From: DATEPR01 sp036503065 | GTDB taxonomy: Bacteria > Actinomycetota > Actinomycetes > Mycobacteriales > Pseudonocardiaceae | Length of the DNA: 28,357 bases | Reading direction: 5' to 3' | Assembly (NCBI GenBank): GCA_036503065.1 | Contig: DASXXM010000125.1 | Location: 1-28,357 of the forward strand | In this document: piece by piece, positions 14,057-21,372 of the stretch | Numbering within the stretch: position 1 is the first letter of the stretch | Layout: the number at the start of each line of letters is the position of its first letter | Made by a program: the position numbers and the translations under genes | Notes under the pieces: model-generated | What the model was told of the DNA's origin: nothing | Seen by the model: only the letters and a program-made list of their open reading frames with translations | Databases searched by the model: none

Positions 14057-14710
14057 ATGACGCAAGCCGCGCACGTCAGCGCCCCACCGATCACCGACCG
14101 GATGCGGGCCAGCGCGCGGGCCAACCCGAACTGCTGGCTGTACGTGCTCGACCCGGCATTCACCGACGACCCGGACGCGCCGCAGTGGGCCGTCGTCGGC
14201 GCCTACCCGGTGGACTCGACCGGCGAGATCGAGGACCTCCACTTCGCGCCCAACGACACCTATCGGCCATCGCCCCAGGCACTGGGTTGGCCGGCACCGG
14301 TGACGCAGCTGGAACAGGTCATCCAGCTCGCGAAGGCGGGCCACCGCCCGGCCGCCGACCTGGTCGCGACCGTGCTCGTCGCCACCCTCCTGGTGTACGA
14401 CCCCGGCGACGGGACCTGGGACGGCACCCAGCTGATCGTGCTGCCCGACGCCCAGTCGGGCCGCCTCGTCGTGCCGGCGTGCACGTCCGCCGAACACGTG
14501 CCGGCGGACTGGCCGGACCGGAAGTCCATGCAGGGCAGCGACATGGTGCCGCTGCTGCGCGGCTACCCGCTGGCGATCAACCCGGACGGTCCGGTCAGCG
14601 CCATCCTGCCGGCCGAACTGCTTGCCGACGCGGTCCGCACCACGAGCGGCCGGTGGATCATTCCCACCGATCGCGAGGATCATCTGCGCGGCCGACATCG
14701 CGCGGGCTAG
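14057..14710 (+). CDS. Probable type VII secretion system-associated (SseB-like) protein
   Basis: A 217-residue soluble protein. The segment ANPNCWLYVLDPAF, then QWAVVGAYPVDSTGEI and FAPNDTYRPSPQALGW (about 22-80), followed by LEQVIQLAKAGH, matches the look of proteins annotated as type VII secretion-associated in Pseudonocardiaceae. A second SseB-like half (about 105-205) has LLVYDPGDGTWDGTQLIVLPD and VPLLRGYPLAINPDGPVSAILPA. The role is unknown. I chose ATG 14057; GTG 14039 would add six residues. The EspG/PPE module lies 3.5 kb away. Its TAG stop is the first half of the -10 hexamer of the next gene, so the downstream pair is probably a separate transcript. Confidence 0.6.
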   Translation: MTQAAHVSAPPITDRMRASARANPNCWLYVLDPAFTDDPDAPQWAVVGAYPVDSTGEIEDLHFAPNDTYRPSPQALGWPAPVTQLEQVIQLAKAGHRPAADLVATVLVATLLVYDPGDGTWDGTQLIVLPDAQSGRLVVPACTSAEHVPADWPDRKSMQGSDMVPLLRGYPLAINPDGPVSAILPAELLADAVRTTSGRWIIPTDREDHLRGRHRAG

Positions 14711-14713
14711 CCT
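14708..14713 (+). promoter_or_regulatory. -10 element TAGCCT for leaderless GH15 mRNA
   Basis: TAGCCT is followed by 6 nt and the GTG at 14720. Its first three bases are the stop codon of the upstream gene. The spacing predicts transcription starting on the start codon. Confidence 0.55.
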
Positions 14714-14719
14714 GCCACC

Positions 14720-16633
14720 GTGACAGTCGCGTCGACAGACGGCCAGCACCCATCGGGGCCCGGCCGGATCGAGGACTACGCCCTGCTTTCCGATCTCCGC
14801 ACCGCGGCACTCGTCGGGCTCGACGGATCCATCGACTGGCTCTGCCTGCCCAGGTTCGACGCGTCGGCCTGCTTCAGCCGGTTGCTCGGCGATGACGACC
14901 ACGGCCACTGGCGGATCGCACCCACCGCCCCCGTCACCGAGACCAGACGGCGCTACCGGGACAATTCCATGGTGCTGGAAACCGAGTTCGTCACCGGTGA
15001 CGGAGTCGTCCGGCTGATCGACTTCCTGCCGCCGCAGGCAGGCGACAAGAACACCAAGGACCAGCCCCGGGTGGTGCGCATCCTGGAGGGCGTGTCCGGC
15101 AACGTCGAGGTCGCGCTGCGCTGGGTGGTCCGGTTCGCGTACGCCGACTCGGTGCCCTGGGTGCGCCGGATGCGCAAGCACGGCAACGAATACCTGCTCG
15201 CGCTGGCCGGCCCGAGGGCCGTCACGCTGCACGGCGACCTGCTGCCGCAGCGGGTGCCGCACCAACGCGCGCACGAGGCCAGGTTCACGGTCGGCGCGGG
15301 CGCGCGGATGGCGTGGGTGATGGAGTACCTGCCCGATCCGGACCTGCAACCGCCGCCGATCGACACGGTGACGGACCTGCGCCACACCGAGGAACTGTGG
15401 CAGTCGTGGTCCAACCGGATCCACTACGACGGCCCGCACGCCGCCGCAGTGCGGCGCTCCCTGGTCACGCTGAAAGCGCTGACCTACGCCCCCACCGGCG
15501 GCATCGTGGCCGCGCCGACGACGTCGCTGCCGGAGTCGCCCGGTGGCAACCGCAACTGGGACTACCGCTACTGCTGGCTGCGCGACGCGACGCTGACCCT
15601 GCTGGCGTTCGACAACTTCGGCTGCTCGTCCGAGGCACAGGCATGGCGCAAGTGGCTGGTGCGGGCCGTGGCGGGCGACCCGGCCGACCTCCAGATCATG
15701 TACGGCATCGACGGCGAGCGGCACCTGGTGGAATGGGAGCTGGACTGGCTGCCCGGCTACCAGGGCGCCCAACCGGTGCGCGTCGGCAACGCGGCCCACC
15801 GGCAGTTGCAGCTCGACGTGTACGGCGAGGTGATGGACGCGCTGCACCTGGCGCGGGAGCGCGGCCTGACCGAGACGTCGGACTCGTGGGCCATGCAGCG
15901 CGGCCTGATGACGCACCTGGAGACGATCTGGCGGCAGCCGGACAACGGCCTGTGGGAGGTGCGCGGCGAGGGCCGGCACTTCACCCACAGCAGGGTGATG
16001 CTGTGGGTGGCGTTCGACCGCGCCGTCCGCGCGGTGGAGCAGGATGGCCTACCGGGCCCGGTCGAGCGGTGGCGCGACCTGCGCGCCGAACTGCACGAAG
16101 AGGTGCTGGCAAACGGCTTCAACGCCGACCGGGGCGCCTTCACCCAGTACTACGGCGGCACCGAACTGGACGCGGCGACCCTGCTGATCCCCGCCGTCGG
16201 CTTCCTGCCCGGCGCGGACGAGCGCGTGTGCGCCACCCTGGACGCGATCGGGAAAGAGCTGAAGCACGGCGACCTGGTGGACAGGTACACCACCGGCCCT
16301 GGTGCGTCCGATGTGGACGGACTCAGCGGCCGGGAGGGCTCGTTCCTGGTGTGCTCCTTCTGGTACGTGGACGCGCTGGCCCTGGCCGGCCGCCGGGACG
16401 AGGCCGAGGCGATGTTCGGCCGGCTCGTCGGCCTGTGCAACGACGTCGGCCTGCTGGCCGAGGAGTACGACCCGGTCAGCGGCCGGTTCCTCGGCAACTT
16501 CCCGCAGGCCTTCTCGCACCTGGGACTGGTCAACAGCGCGGCCGTGCTGTGGGGCGAACAGCACCACCACCGGCACCACCGCGGCCGCAGGACACGTAAA
16601 CCCCACTCGACGACCACCGGAGCACAGTCATGA
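14720..16633 (+). CDS. GH15 glucoamylase/trehalase family glycoside hydrolase
   Basis: A 637-residue enzyme with no signal peptide, so cytosolic. The N-terminal beta-sandwich domain (about 1-230) has IEDYALLSDLRTAALVGLDGSIDWLCLPRF. The (alpha/alpha)6 barrel (about 240-610) contains the GH15 signature GNRNWDYRYCWLRDA (276-290). The catalytic bases are probably Glu413 (LWEVRG) and Glu581/582 (LLAEEYDPVSGRFLGNFPQ). This subgroup includes mycobacterial trehalases and isomaltose-type glucosidases, so trehalose or alpha-glucans are likely substrates, with glucose as product. The C-terminus carries a His/Arg-rich tail (EQHHHRHHRGRRTRK) beyond the barrel. GTG at 14720 fits the leaderless promoter. 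It overlaps the glucose dehydrogenase gene by ATGA. Confidence 0.9.
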   Translation: MTVASTDGQHPSGPGRIEDYALLSDLRTAALVGLDGSIDWLCLPRFDASACFSRLLGDDDHGHWRIAPTAPVTETRRRYRDNSMVLETEFVTGDGVVRLIDFLPPQAGDKNTKDQPRVVRILEGVSGNVEVALRWVVRFAYADSVPWVRRMRKHGNEYLLALAGPRAVTLHGDLLPQRVPHQRAHEARFTVGAGARMAWVMEYLPDPDLQPPPIDTVTDLRHTEELWQSWSNRIHYDGPHAAAVRRSLVTLKALTYAPTGGIVAAPTTSLPESPGGNRNWDYRYCWLRDATLTLLAFDNFGCSSEAQAWRKWLVRAVAGDPADLQIMYGIDGERHLVEWELDWLPGYQGAQPVRVGNAAHRQLQLDVYGEVMDALHLARERGLTETSDSWAMQRGLMTHLETIWRQPDNGLWEVRGEGRHFTHSRVMLWVAFDRAVRAVEQDGLPGPVERWRDLRAELHEEVLANGFNADRGAFTQYYGGTELDAATLLIPAVGFLPGADERVCATLDAIGKELKHGDLVDRYTTGPGASDVDGLSGREGSFLVCSFWYVDALALAGRRDEAEAMFGRLVGLCNDVGLLAEEYDPVSGRFLGNFPQAFSHLGLVNSAAVLWGEQHHHRHHRGRRTRKPHSTTTGAQS

Positions 16634-17673
16634 GAGCGGCCACCGTGGTGCCCGGCAACCCCGCCAGCGCGGGCGTCGCCGACCGACCGGACCCGACAGC
16701 CACCGACGCCGCACTGACTGTGGCAGGACTGCTGGTCGGGGTGTGCGGAACGGACGTGGAGATCGCCGTCCACGGCTACGGCTGGGTGCCGCCGGGCGCG
16801 GACAACCTGGTCCTGTTCCACGAGTCACTCGGCCGGGTCCGCGCGGCGCCCGCCGACTCCGGCTTCGCAGTCGGCGACCTGGTGGTCGGCGTGGTCCGGC
16901 GACCGGACCCCCTGCCCTGCCCCGCGTGCGCGGCGGGCCACTGGGACTTCTGCCTCAACGGCGGGTACACCGAGCGCGGCATCAAGGAACGGGACGGCTA
17001 CGGCAGTACGGAGTGGACGGTCGAGCCGTCGTTCGCGATCCGACTCGACCCGTCCCTCGGCGACACCGGAGTGCTGACCGAGCCGACGTCGGTAGTGGCC
17101 AAGGCATGGGAACAGGCGGAGAAGATCGGCGGCAGGTCCTACTTCGCCCCCCGTACGGCCCTGATCACCGGAGCGGGCCCGATCGGCCTGCTGGCGGCGT
17201 TGCTCGGTGTGCAGCGAGGTCTGGACGTCCACGTACTGGACCGGATGACGGACGGCAGGAAGCCCGACCTGGTGCGCCAGATCGGCGCCACGTACCACAA
17301 CGACCTGGACACGCTGACGGACAAGCCGGACGTGGTCATCGAATGCACCGGCGTCGGCGAGCTGGTGTTCGACGTACTGCGGCGGACCGGCAGGAACGCG
17401 GTCACCGTCCTGACCGGCCTGTCCGGCCAGCAGCGGTCGATCGCGATACCGGCATCGGCGATCAACGACGCCCTGGTCCTGGAGAACGACGCCCTGGTCG
17501 GCAGCGTGAACGCCAGCCTGAACAACTACCGGCAGGCGGCCGCGGCGCTGGCAGCCGCGGACCAGCAGTGGCTGCAACAGCTGATCACCCGACGCGTACC
17601 GCTGGACAAGTGGCCGGACGCCCTGAACCGCCAGCCCGACGACGTCAAGGTGGTCGTCGACCTGCGGGCGTGA
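16630..17673 (+). CDS. Zinc-dependent glucose 1-dehydrogenase (MDR family)
   Basis: A 347-residue medium-chain dehydrogenase resembling the archaeal and halophilic glucose dehydrogenases. Catalytic zinc ligands are probably Cys39 (GVCGTDVEI), His64-Glu65 (LFHESLG) and Glu151 (LTEPTSVVAKAW). The structural lobe has CPACAAGHWDFC (97-108). The Rossmann loop is GAGPIGLL (181-188), followed by VHVLDRM. It would oxidise glucose to glucono-lactone with NAD(P)+. Its ATG overlaps the GH15 stop (ATGA), so the hydrolase product is probably its substrate. It is convergent with the next gene, with 6 nt between stop codons. Specificity for glucose is inferred from family and context. Confidence 0.87.
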   Translation: MRAATVVPGNPASAGVADRPDPTATDAALTVAGLLVGVCGTDVEIAVHGYGWVPPGADNLVLFHESLGRVRAAPADSGFAVGDLVVGVVRRPDPLPCPACAAGHWDFCLNGGYTERGIKERDGYGSTEWTVEPSFAIRLDPSLGDTGVLTEPTSVVAKAWEQAEKIGGRSYFAPRTALITGAGPIGLLAALLGVQRGLDVHVLDRMTDGRKPDLVRQIGATYHNDLDTLTDKPDVVIECTGVGELVFDVLRRTGRNAVTVLTGLSGQQRSIAIPASAINDALVLENDALVGSVNASLNNYRQAAAALAAADQQWLQQLITRRVPLDKWPDALNRQPDDVKVVVDLRA

Positions 17674-17679
17674 TCACGC

Positions 17680-18078
17680 TCAGTCGTCGGGTGGTAGCGA
17701 GGGCCGAAGCCGGTCGTTGCCGGGCAGGTCGTCCCCGAACCGGGGCGTCATCTCGGCCGGATCGGCATACACGAGCCCGTCCGGACCGCCCGGATCCTCG
17801 CGGACCGCGACCCCCTCGTCCGGAATGAGGAACGGCACCCGGGAGATGGTTCTGGCGCTGGTGGCCAGTTCGGTCACCCAACGCAGCTCGTTGCGCAGGC
17901 CGTCGGCCGGCAGCCCGGCCGTGACGGCCGCGTCCAGCCGGGTCCGGATCTCGGCCGCGCGCTCGTCGAGGTCGTCGGCCGCCTCGAGGAAGCCGAGTTG
18001 CTGCTCGCGGACCTGCTCGGTCCAGTCGTCCATCTGATGGCGTAGCCCGGACGGCAGCTCCGCACTCTCCTCACCCAC
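17680..18078 (-). CDS. Unknown 132-residue helical protein, divergent from espG-like gene
   Basis: I do not recognise a family. The N-terminal two thirds (about 10-80) look helical and charged, with MDDWTEQVREQQLGFLEAAD and LDERAAEIRTRLDAAVTAG, compatible with a coiled coil. The C-terminal third is acidic and Pro/Asp-rich (REDPGGPDGLVYADPAEM to SLPPDD). There is no signal peptide or membrane segment. The helical length and the position next to EspG and PPE-like genes allow the idea of a small type VII partner or chaperone, but there is no WxG motif. The start is GTG at 18078. It is convergent with the glucose dehydrogenase gene. Confidence 0.7.
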   Translation of the reverse strand: MGEESAELPSGLRHQMDDWTEQVREQQLGFLEAADDLDERAAEIRTRLDAAVTAGLPADGLRNELRWVTELATSARTISRVPFLIPDEGVAVREDPGGPDGLVYADPAEMTPRFGDDLPGNDRLRPSLPPDD

Positions 18079-18112
18079 ATCGACCAGCGTGCCAGAGCCG
18101 AGCGGGGTCGGG

Positions 18113-18118
18113 TACGTT
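18113..18118 (+). promoter_or_regulatory. Candidate -10 TACGTT for the espG-like gene
   Basis: TACGTT lies in the 116-nt divergent region, about 77 nt before the ATG at 18195. No clear -35 is seen. The transcript would have a leader of about 70 nt. Confidence 0.3.
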
Positions 18119-18194
18119 CTGGGACCGGACCGCTACCTGCGGGGGACAAACCGGCGCGCCACGACCTGCGCCGAACGCACGTTCGGGGGTGCCG

Positions 18195-19019
18195 ATGCCG
18201 ACCGAGTTCTCGTTGTCGCTGGCCGCGATCGACCTGCTGTGGGAACAGTTGCGACTCGGGACCACGGTCCCGATCTTCGAGGTGCCCAGCGTCGGCGCGA
18301 CCCTGGCGGACCGGGAACGGCTGCGGCAGATCGTGTTCGACGACCTGGCATCGCGGGACCTGGCCCACCGGGGCCGCGTCGAACCGGAGGTCGAGGAGGC
18401 CATGGTCACCTTGGCCCGATTCCACCACGCGATCGACGCGGCCGGCGTCCTGGACGACGACGAACGCCTGCTCGCCAGGTCGGCCACGGACGGCCGGACC
18501 GCGGTCCTGGCCAGACTGCGTGACCAGACCGTCAGCTTCACCACGTTCCGCCCCGAGGGTCTGATCGCCGAGATCGTCCGCCTGATCGGCGACGAGAAAC
18601 CGGGCCCCGGCCGATCGGTCACCTTCCCCGAACCGGGCCAGGAGGCCGACCGGCCGCAACGCCGCCGCGACCCGGAAGAGGGCTTCCGCGGCGTGTTCGA
18701 GCCGGTCCGCCCGGCGCAGAGCGGCTACGAACTGGAACGCAGGGCGGCGCAGACCATGTGGGAACGCACCCGCAAACGAGTCGGCATGTTCACCGTCTAC
18801 GGCCGCGACCGTCTCGGCCGGGAACTCCACACCCCGGCCCTGAGCTGGTTCGACACCGAAGACGGCCGCTACCTCGGCCACAGCCGTCCCGGCCCGGACG
18901 GCCAGCAGTGGACCACGTACACACCAGCGGACAGCAGCCGGATCACCCAGCAGTTGGTGGGCATGCTCGGCAACGTCGACCAGCCGCAACAAGCACCGCC
19001 CGGCGCCCATCGACGCTGA
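18195..19019 (+). CDS. ESX secretion-associated protein EspG (PE/PPE chaperone family)
   Basis: A 274-residue cytosolic protein with the EspG opening: PTEFSLSLAAIDLLWEQLRLG, then PIFEVPSVGAT with a following Arg/Leu-rich helix (about 28-60). The C-terminal part has TVYGRDRLGRELHTPALSWFDTEDGRYL, the usual late beta-sheet segment, and ends in ITQQLVGMLGNV. EspG proteins bind PPE proteins and keep them soluble for export by type VII (ESX) systems. The next gene on the same strand encodes a PPE-like protein, its probable client. The start is ATG 18195, with a G-rich ribosome site 5 nt upstream; GTG 18189 would add two residues. No ESX core gene is within the window. Confidence 0.85.
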   Translation: MPTEFSLSLAAIDLLWEQLRLGTTVPIFEVPSVGATLADRERLRQIVFDDLASRDLAHRGRVEPEVEEAMVTLARFHHAIDAAGVLDDDERLLARSATDGRTAVLARLRDQTVSFTTFRPEGLIAEIVRLIGDEKPGPGRSVTFPEPGQEADRPQRRRDPEEGFRGVFEPVRPAQSGYELERRAAQTMWERTRKRVGMFTVYGRDRLGRELHTPALSWFDTEDGRYLGHSRPGPDGQQWTTYTPADSSRITQQLVGMLGNVDQPQQAPPGAHRR

Positions 19020-19058
19020 CGATGCGCGAATCGCCGAACCGCGCACGGTGACCTGCGG

Positions 19059-19064
19059 TACCGT
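19059..19064 (+). promoter_or_regulatory. Candidate -10 TACCGT for the PPE-like gene
   Basis: TACCGT lies in the 143-nt gap between the espG-like and PPE-like genes, about 99 nt before the ATG. It suggests that the PPE-like gene can be expressed on its own as well as by read-through. Confidence 0.35.
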
Positions 19065-19162
19065 CTGGGTGGCAGATTTGCGCCACATGCCGGTGTTCGG
19101 TGCGCCCCGGGAACGGGCATCGAGATCGCCCGGCAGCGCGGGTAGCTGAGAGGGGAACGACA

Positions 19163-20821
19163 ATGCCACCCAACGGCAACGGGAACGGCGGCCACGGTCA
19201 GCACGTCGACCCGAACCAGCTTCCGACGAGCTACCAGGATGCCAGCGACCTGACGCAGAAGGCACAGCAGCAGGCATGGCAACAGGCCATGGCCCAGGCT
19301 CAGGCCAACGGTGGCAGCCCGTGGGACTACATCGGCGGGATCGTCCAGGGCCTGCGGGCCTCCGCGCAGGCGAAGGCGGCGGCACAGAGCACGATCAACA
19401 GCCAGCAGCAGACGCTCGCGCAGGACGTCAACACGCGCTCCGCGCCGCCGGTCGCCGGCAACAACTACCTGAACTACAGCCACGACGCGCTGTACGGCAT
19501 GGTCAACAACAGCCTCGACGCCGGCCAGGTCGGCACCAACAGCACGTCCTGGAACAAGATCAGCAACTCCATGGTGTCCATCAGCAAGTCGCTGAACACC
19601 GCGGCCACGTCGACGGAGAGCTCGTGGACCGGGACCGCGGCCGACACGGCGCGTACCTTCCACACCGGGGTGTCCAGTTGGACCGGTAGCGCCAGCGAGA
19701 GCGCACAGTTGGTCTCGGACAACATGTACAACCAATCCCAGGCGGCGCAGTCCGCCAAGGCGGCCGTGCCCAAGCCGGTGCCCTACAGCTTCAGCAACGA
19801 GTTGCAGGACTTCTTCACCGCGCCGAACCCGGCCGTCGGTATGAACACGATCAACGCCAAGCTGGCCGCGCAGCAGAAGGCACACCAGGCGGCCGCGACC
19901 GCGGTCCAGTCCTACGACAACTCGCTCGGCCAGTCGGCCGGCAAGATGCCGGCCATGACGCCGCCGCCCACCTTCAGCCCGAATGCGGGCGGCGGTCCGG
20001 GCGGCGTCGGTGGTAGCGGCGTCGGCGGCGGGCCCGGCGGCAGCGGCGGCGGACCGACCACTCCCGGCGGTAGCGGCGGCATCACCAGCGGCGGTGGTCC
20101 GCGCGGCGGCACGGGGGGTGGTAGCGGCGGCGTTGGCGGCGGCTTCTTCCCCGGTGCGCCGATGCAGCCGGGTTCCGGCGGCGGTTCCGGTAGCGGGAAC
20201 AACGGTGGCGGCGGCGTCGGCGTTGGCACAGGCCCCGGCACGACCACCTCCGGAGTCGGCCCTGGTGGCGTCGGCCCCGGCTCGCCCGGTTTCAACGGTG
20301 GCGGTGGCGGCAGTCCGGTCGGCGTGGGCGGCGACCCCGGTGGTGGCTTCGGTATGCCGGTCGGCGGGTTCGGTGGCGCCGGGTTCGGCGGCGGTGGCGT
20401 GGGCGGCAGCAGCGGTGGCGGTTCGGGCTTCGGTAGCGGTAGCGGTTCGGGCTTCGGTAGCGGTGGCGGTTCGGGCGGCGGTTCCGGTGGGGCGGGGGGC
20501 GGCGGCCTCGGCAAGTCCGGTTTCGGTCCGGGCGGCAGCGGCGCCGCGGCAGGCGACAGCAGCAGTTCGGCGGCGGGCGCCCGGAGCGCGGCAGGCGCGG
20601 CGGCGGCCGAGGAGTCGGCACTGGGCCGTGGCGTGGCCGGCACCCGAGGCGTCGCGGGCGAGCCGGGCGGCGGCGGCATGGGCGGCGGTATGGGCGGCGG
20701 CCGTGGCCAACGCGGTAAGGACGACGAGGAACACAAACGTGCCTCGTTCCTGGTGGAGGCCGACCCCGACTCGATCTTCGGCACGGACGAGCGGACCGTG
20801 CCCCCGGTCATCGGCGGCTGA
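19163..20821 (+). CDS. PPE-like type VII secretion substrate with long Gly-rich region
   Basis: A 552-residue protein. After a polar start (1-20) comes a helical domain (about 21-265) rich in Gln, Ala, Ser and Asn. It has two W-x-G turns, WTG at 155-157 (TESSWTGTAADTAR) and WTG at 173-175, like the helix-turn-helix of WXG100/PPE proteins. Residues about 272-495 are almost pure Gly/Ser/Pro with GFG repeats. The C-terminus returns to an Ala-rich, then charged segment and ends in RASFLVEADPDSIFGTD followed by ERTVPPVIGG. That tail is a pattern I associate with Pseudonocardiaceae PPE-like proteins. There is no Sec signal peptide, fitting ESX export. The ATG at 19163 has AGAGGGG upstream. It follows the espG-like gene by 143 nt. 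Confidence 0.82.
   Translation: MPPNGNGNGGHGQHVDPNQLPTSYQDASDLTQKAQQQAWQQAMAQAQANGGSPWDYIGGIVQGLRASAQAKAAAQSTINSQQQTLAQDVNTRSAPPVAGNNYLNYSHDALYGMVNNSLDAGQVGTNSTSWNKISNSMVSISKSLNTAATSTESSWTGTAADTARTFHTGVSSWTGSASESAQLVSDNMYNQSQAAQSAKAAVPKPVPYSFSNELQDFFTAPNPAVGMNTINAKLAAQQKAHQAAATAVQSYDNSLGQSAGKMPAMTPPPTFSPNAGGGPGGVGGSGVGGGPGGSGGGPTTPGGSGGITSGGGPRGGTGGGSGGVGGGFFPGAPMQPGSGGGSGSGNNGGGGVGVGTGPGTTTSGVGPGGVGPGSPGFNGGGGGSPVGVGGDPGGGFGMPVGGFGGAGFGGGGVGGSSGGGSGFGSGSGSGFGSGGGSGGGSGGAGGGGLGKSGFGPGGSGAAAGDSSSSAAGARSAAGAAAAEESALGRGVAGTRGVAGEPGGGGMGGGMGGGRGQRGKDDEEHKRASFLVEADPDSIFGTDERTVPPVIGG
20418..20465 (+). repeat. 24-bp tandem duplication within the Gly-rich coding region
   Basis: The unit GCGGTTCGGGCTTCGGTAGC starts at 20418 and again at 20442, giving two copies with a 24-bp period. 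They encode two GSGFGSGS-like octapeptides, so the reading frame is kept. The region may vary in length between strains by slippage. Confidence 0.8.
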
Positions 20822-20830
20822 CCAGCCCAC

Positions 20831-20939
20831 CTGTCCACAACCGGCGCGCAGCCCACCGAGTCGACTTTGGTGGGGTTGCTCGAGGAGGCGCCCAAGTTGT
20901 CCCCAGCTGTGGACAACTTGGCGCACAGGCTGTGGATAA
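20831..20939. promoter_or_regulatory. Cluster of four DnaA-box-like 9-mers
   Basis: Two sites are exact: TGTGGACAA (20908-20916, reverse of TTGTCCACA) and TGTGGATAA (20931-20939, reverse of TTATCCACA). Two have one mismatch: CTGTCCACA (20831-20839) and TTGTCCCCA (20897-20905). The first two orientations oppose the last two. No dnaA, dnaN or parAB is near, so this is not the usual origin; a DnaA-titrating or DnaA-regulated site is possible, or coincidence. Confidence 0.45.
20892..20921 (+). terminator. Hairpin after the PPE-like gene, candidate terminator
   Basis: CCAAGTTGTCC (20892-20902) pairs perfectly with GGACAACTTGG (20911-20921) around an 8-nt loop, 70 nt after the stop codon. There is no T-run. 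The stem arms contain two of the DnaA-like 9-mers, so it may be a protein site instead. Confidence 0.5.
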
Positions 20940-21037
20940 GTTGGGATCTCCGTTCGTTCGATGGTCTTGGTCACGGTTCGGTCATTGCATCGGTGTCCGG
21001 GGGCGCTGATCTAGTGACTGCCCGTGCCTGCCCGGCC

Positions 21038-21043
21038 TAGCAT
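21038..21043 (+). promoter_or_regulatory. Candidate -10 TAGCAT for the symporter operon
   Basis: TAGCAT lies 41 nt before the DUF3311 start codon. It predicts a transcript of both DUF3311 and the symporter with a leader of about 35 nt carrying GGAGG. Confidence 0.45.
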
Positions 21044-21084
21044 CCCGGCAGTCCGTATCCGCATGACACCGTCGGAGGACAACG

Positions 21085-21372
21085 ATGTCCGATTCGCCGC
21101 CCCCGGAGGGCGCTGGCCGGTCTGCTTCCGTCTTCAGCCCGTGGAATCTGCTTCTGTTGCTCCCCCTGTTGATGTTGGTCATCCCCTGGTTCAACCGGGC
21201 GACGCCGCAGCTCGGCGGGCTGCCGTTCTTCTACTGGTACCAGTTCGCGTTCGTGCTGGTGGGGGTCGCCTCCGTGTGGATCGTCTATCTGGCCACCCGC
21301 AAACAGCCGACGCGCACCGATCAGGCGGACCGGCTCGGCGTGGACGACCTGGATGAGGGGGACCGGTCATGA
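21085..21372 (+). CDS. DUF3311 small membrane protein, symporter partner
   Basis: A 95-residue protein with a polar N-terminus and two membrane helices (about 19-37 and 49-70). FSPWNLLLLLPLLMLVIPWFNR and LPFFYWYQFAF are typical of DUF3311. Such proteins are nearly always encoded directly before a sodium:solute symporter and probably serve as its small subunit. The C-terminus is acidic and cytosolic. GGAGG (21074-21078) lies 6 nt before the ATG. Its stop overlaps the symporter start (ATGA), which supports joint assembly. Confidence 0.88.
   Translation: MSDSPPPEGAGRSASVFSPWNLLLLLPLLMLVIPWFNRATPQLGGLPFFYWYQFAFVLVGVASVWIVYLATRKQPTRTDQADRLGVDDLDEGDRS

Noticed and set aside
10700..20821. Biosynthetic gene cluster for a natural product
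   Set aside because: The regulator, protease, hydrolase and dehydrogenase do not form a pathway, and no core synthase or peptide precursor is present.
19912..20916. Pro-rich minus-strand frame opposite the PPE-like gene
   Set aside because: It is the reverse reading of Gly codons (GGC/GCC) and contains nothing but Pro-rich low complexity.
20831..20939. Replication origin
   Set aside because: There are only four box-like sites, no AT-rich unwinding region, and no dnaA, dnaN, gyrB or parAB nearby.
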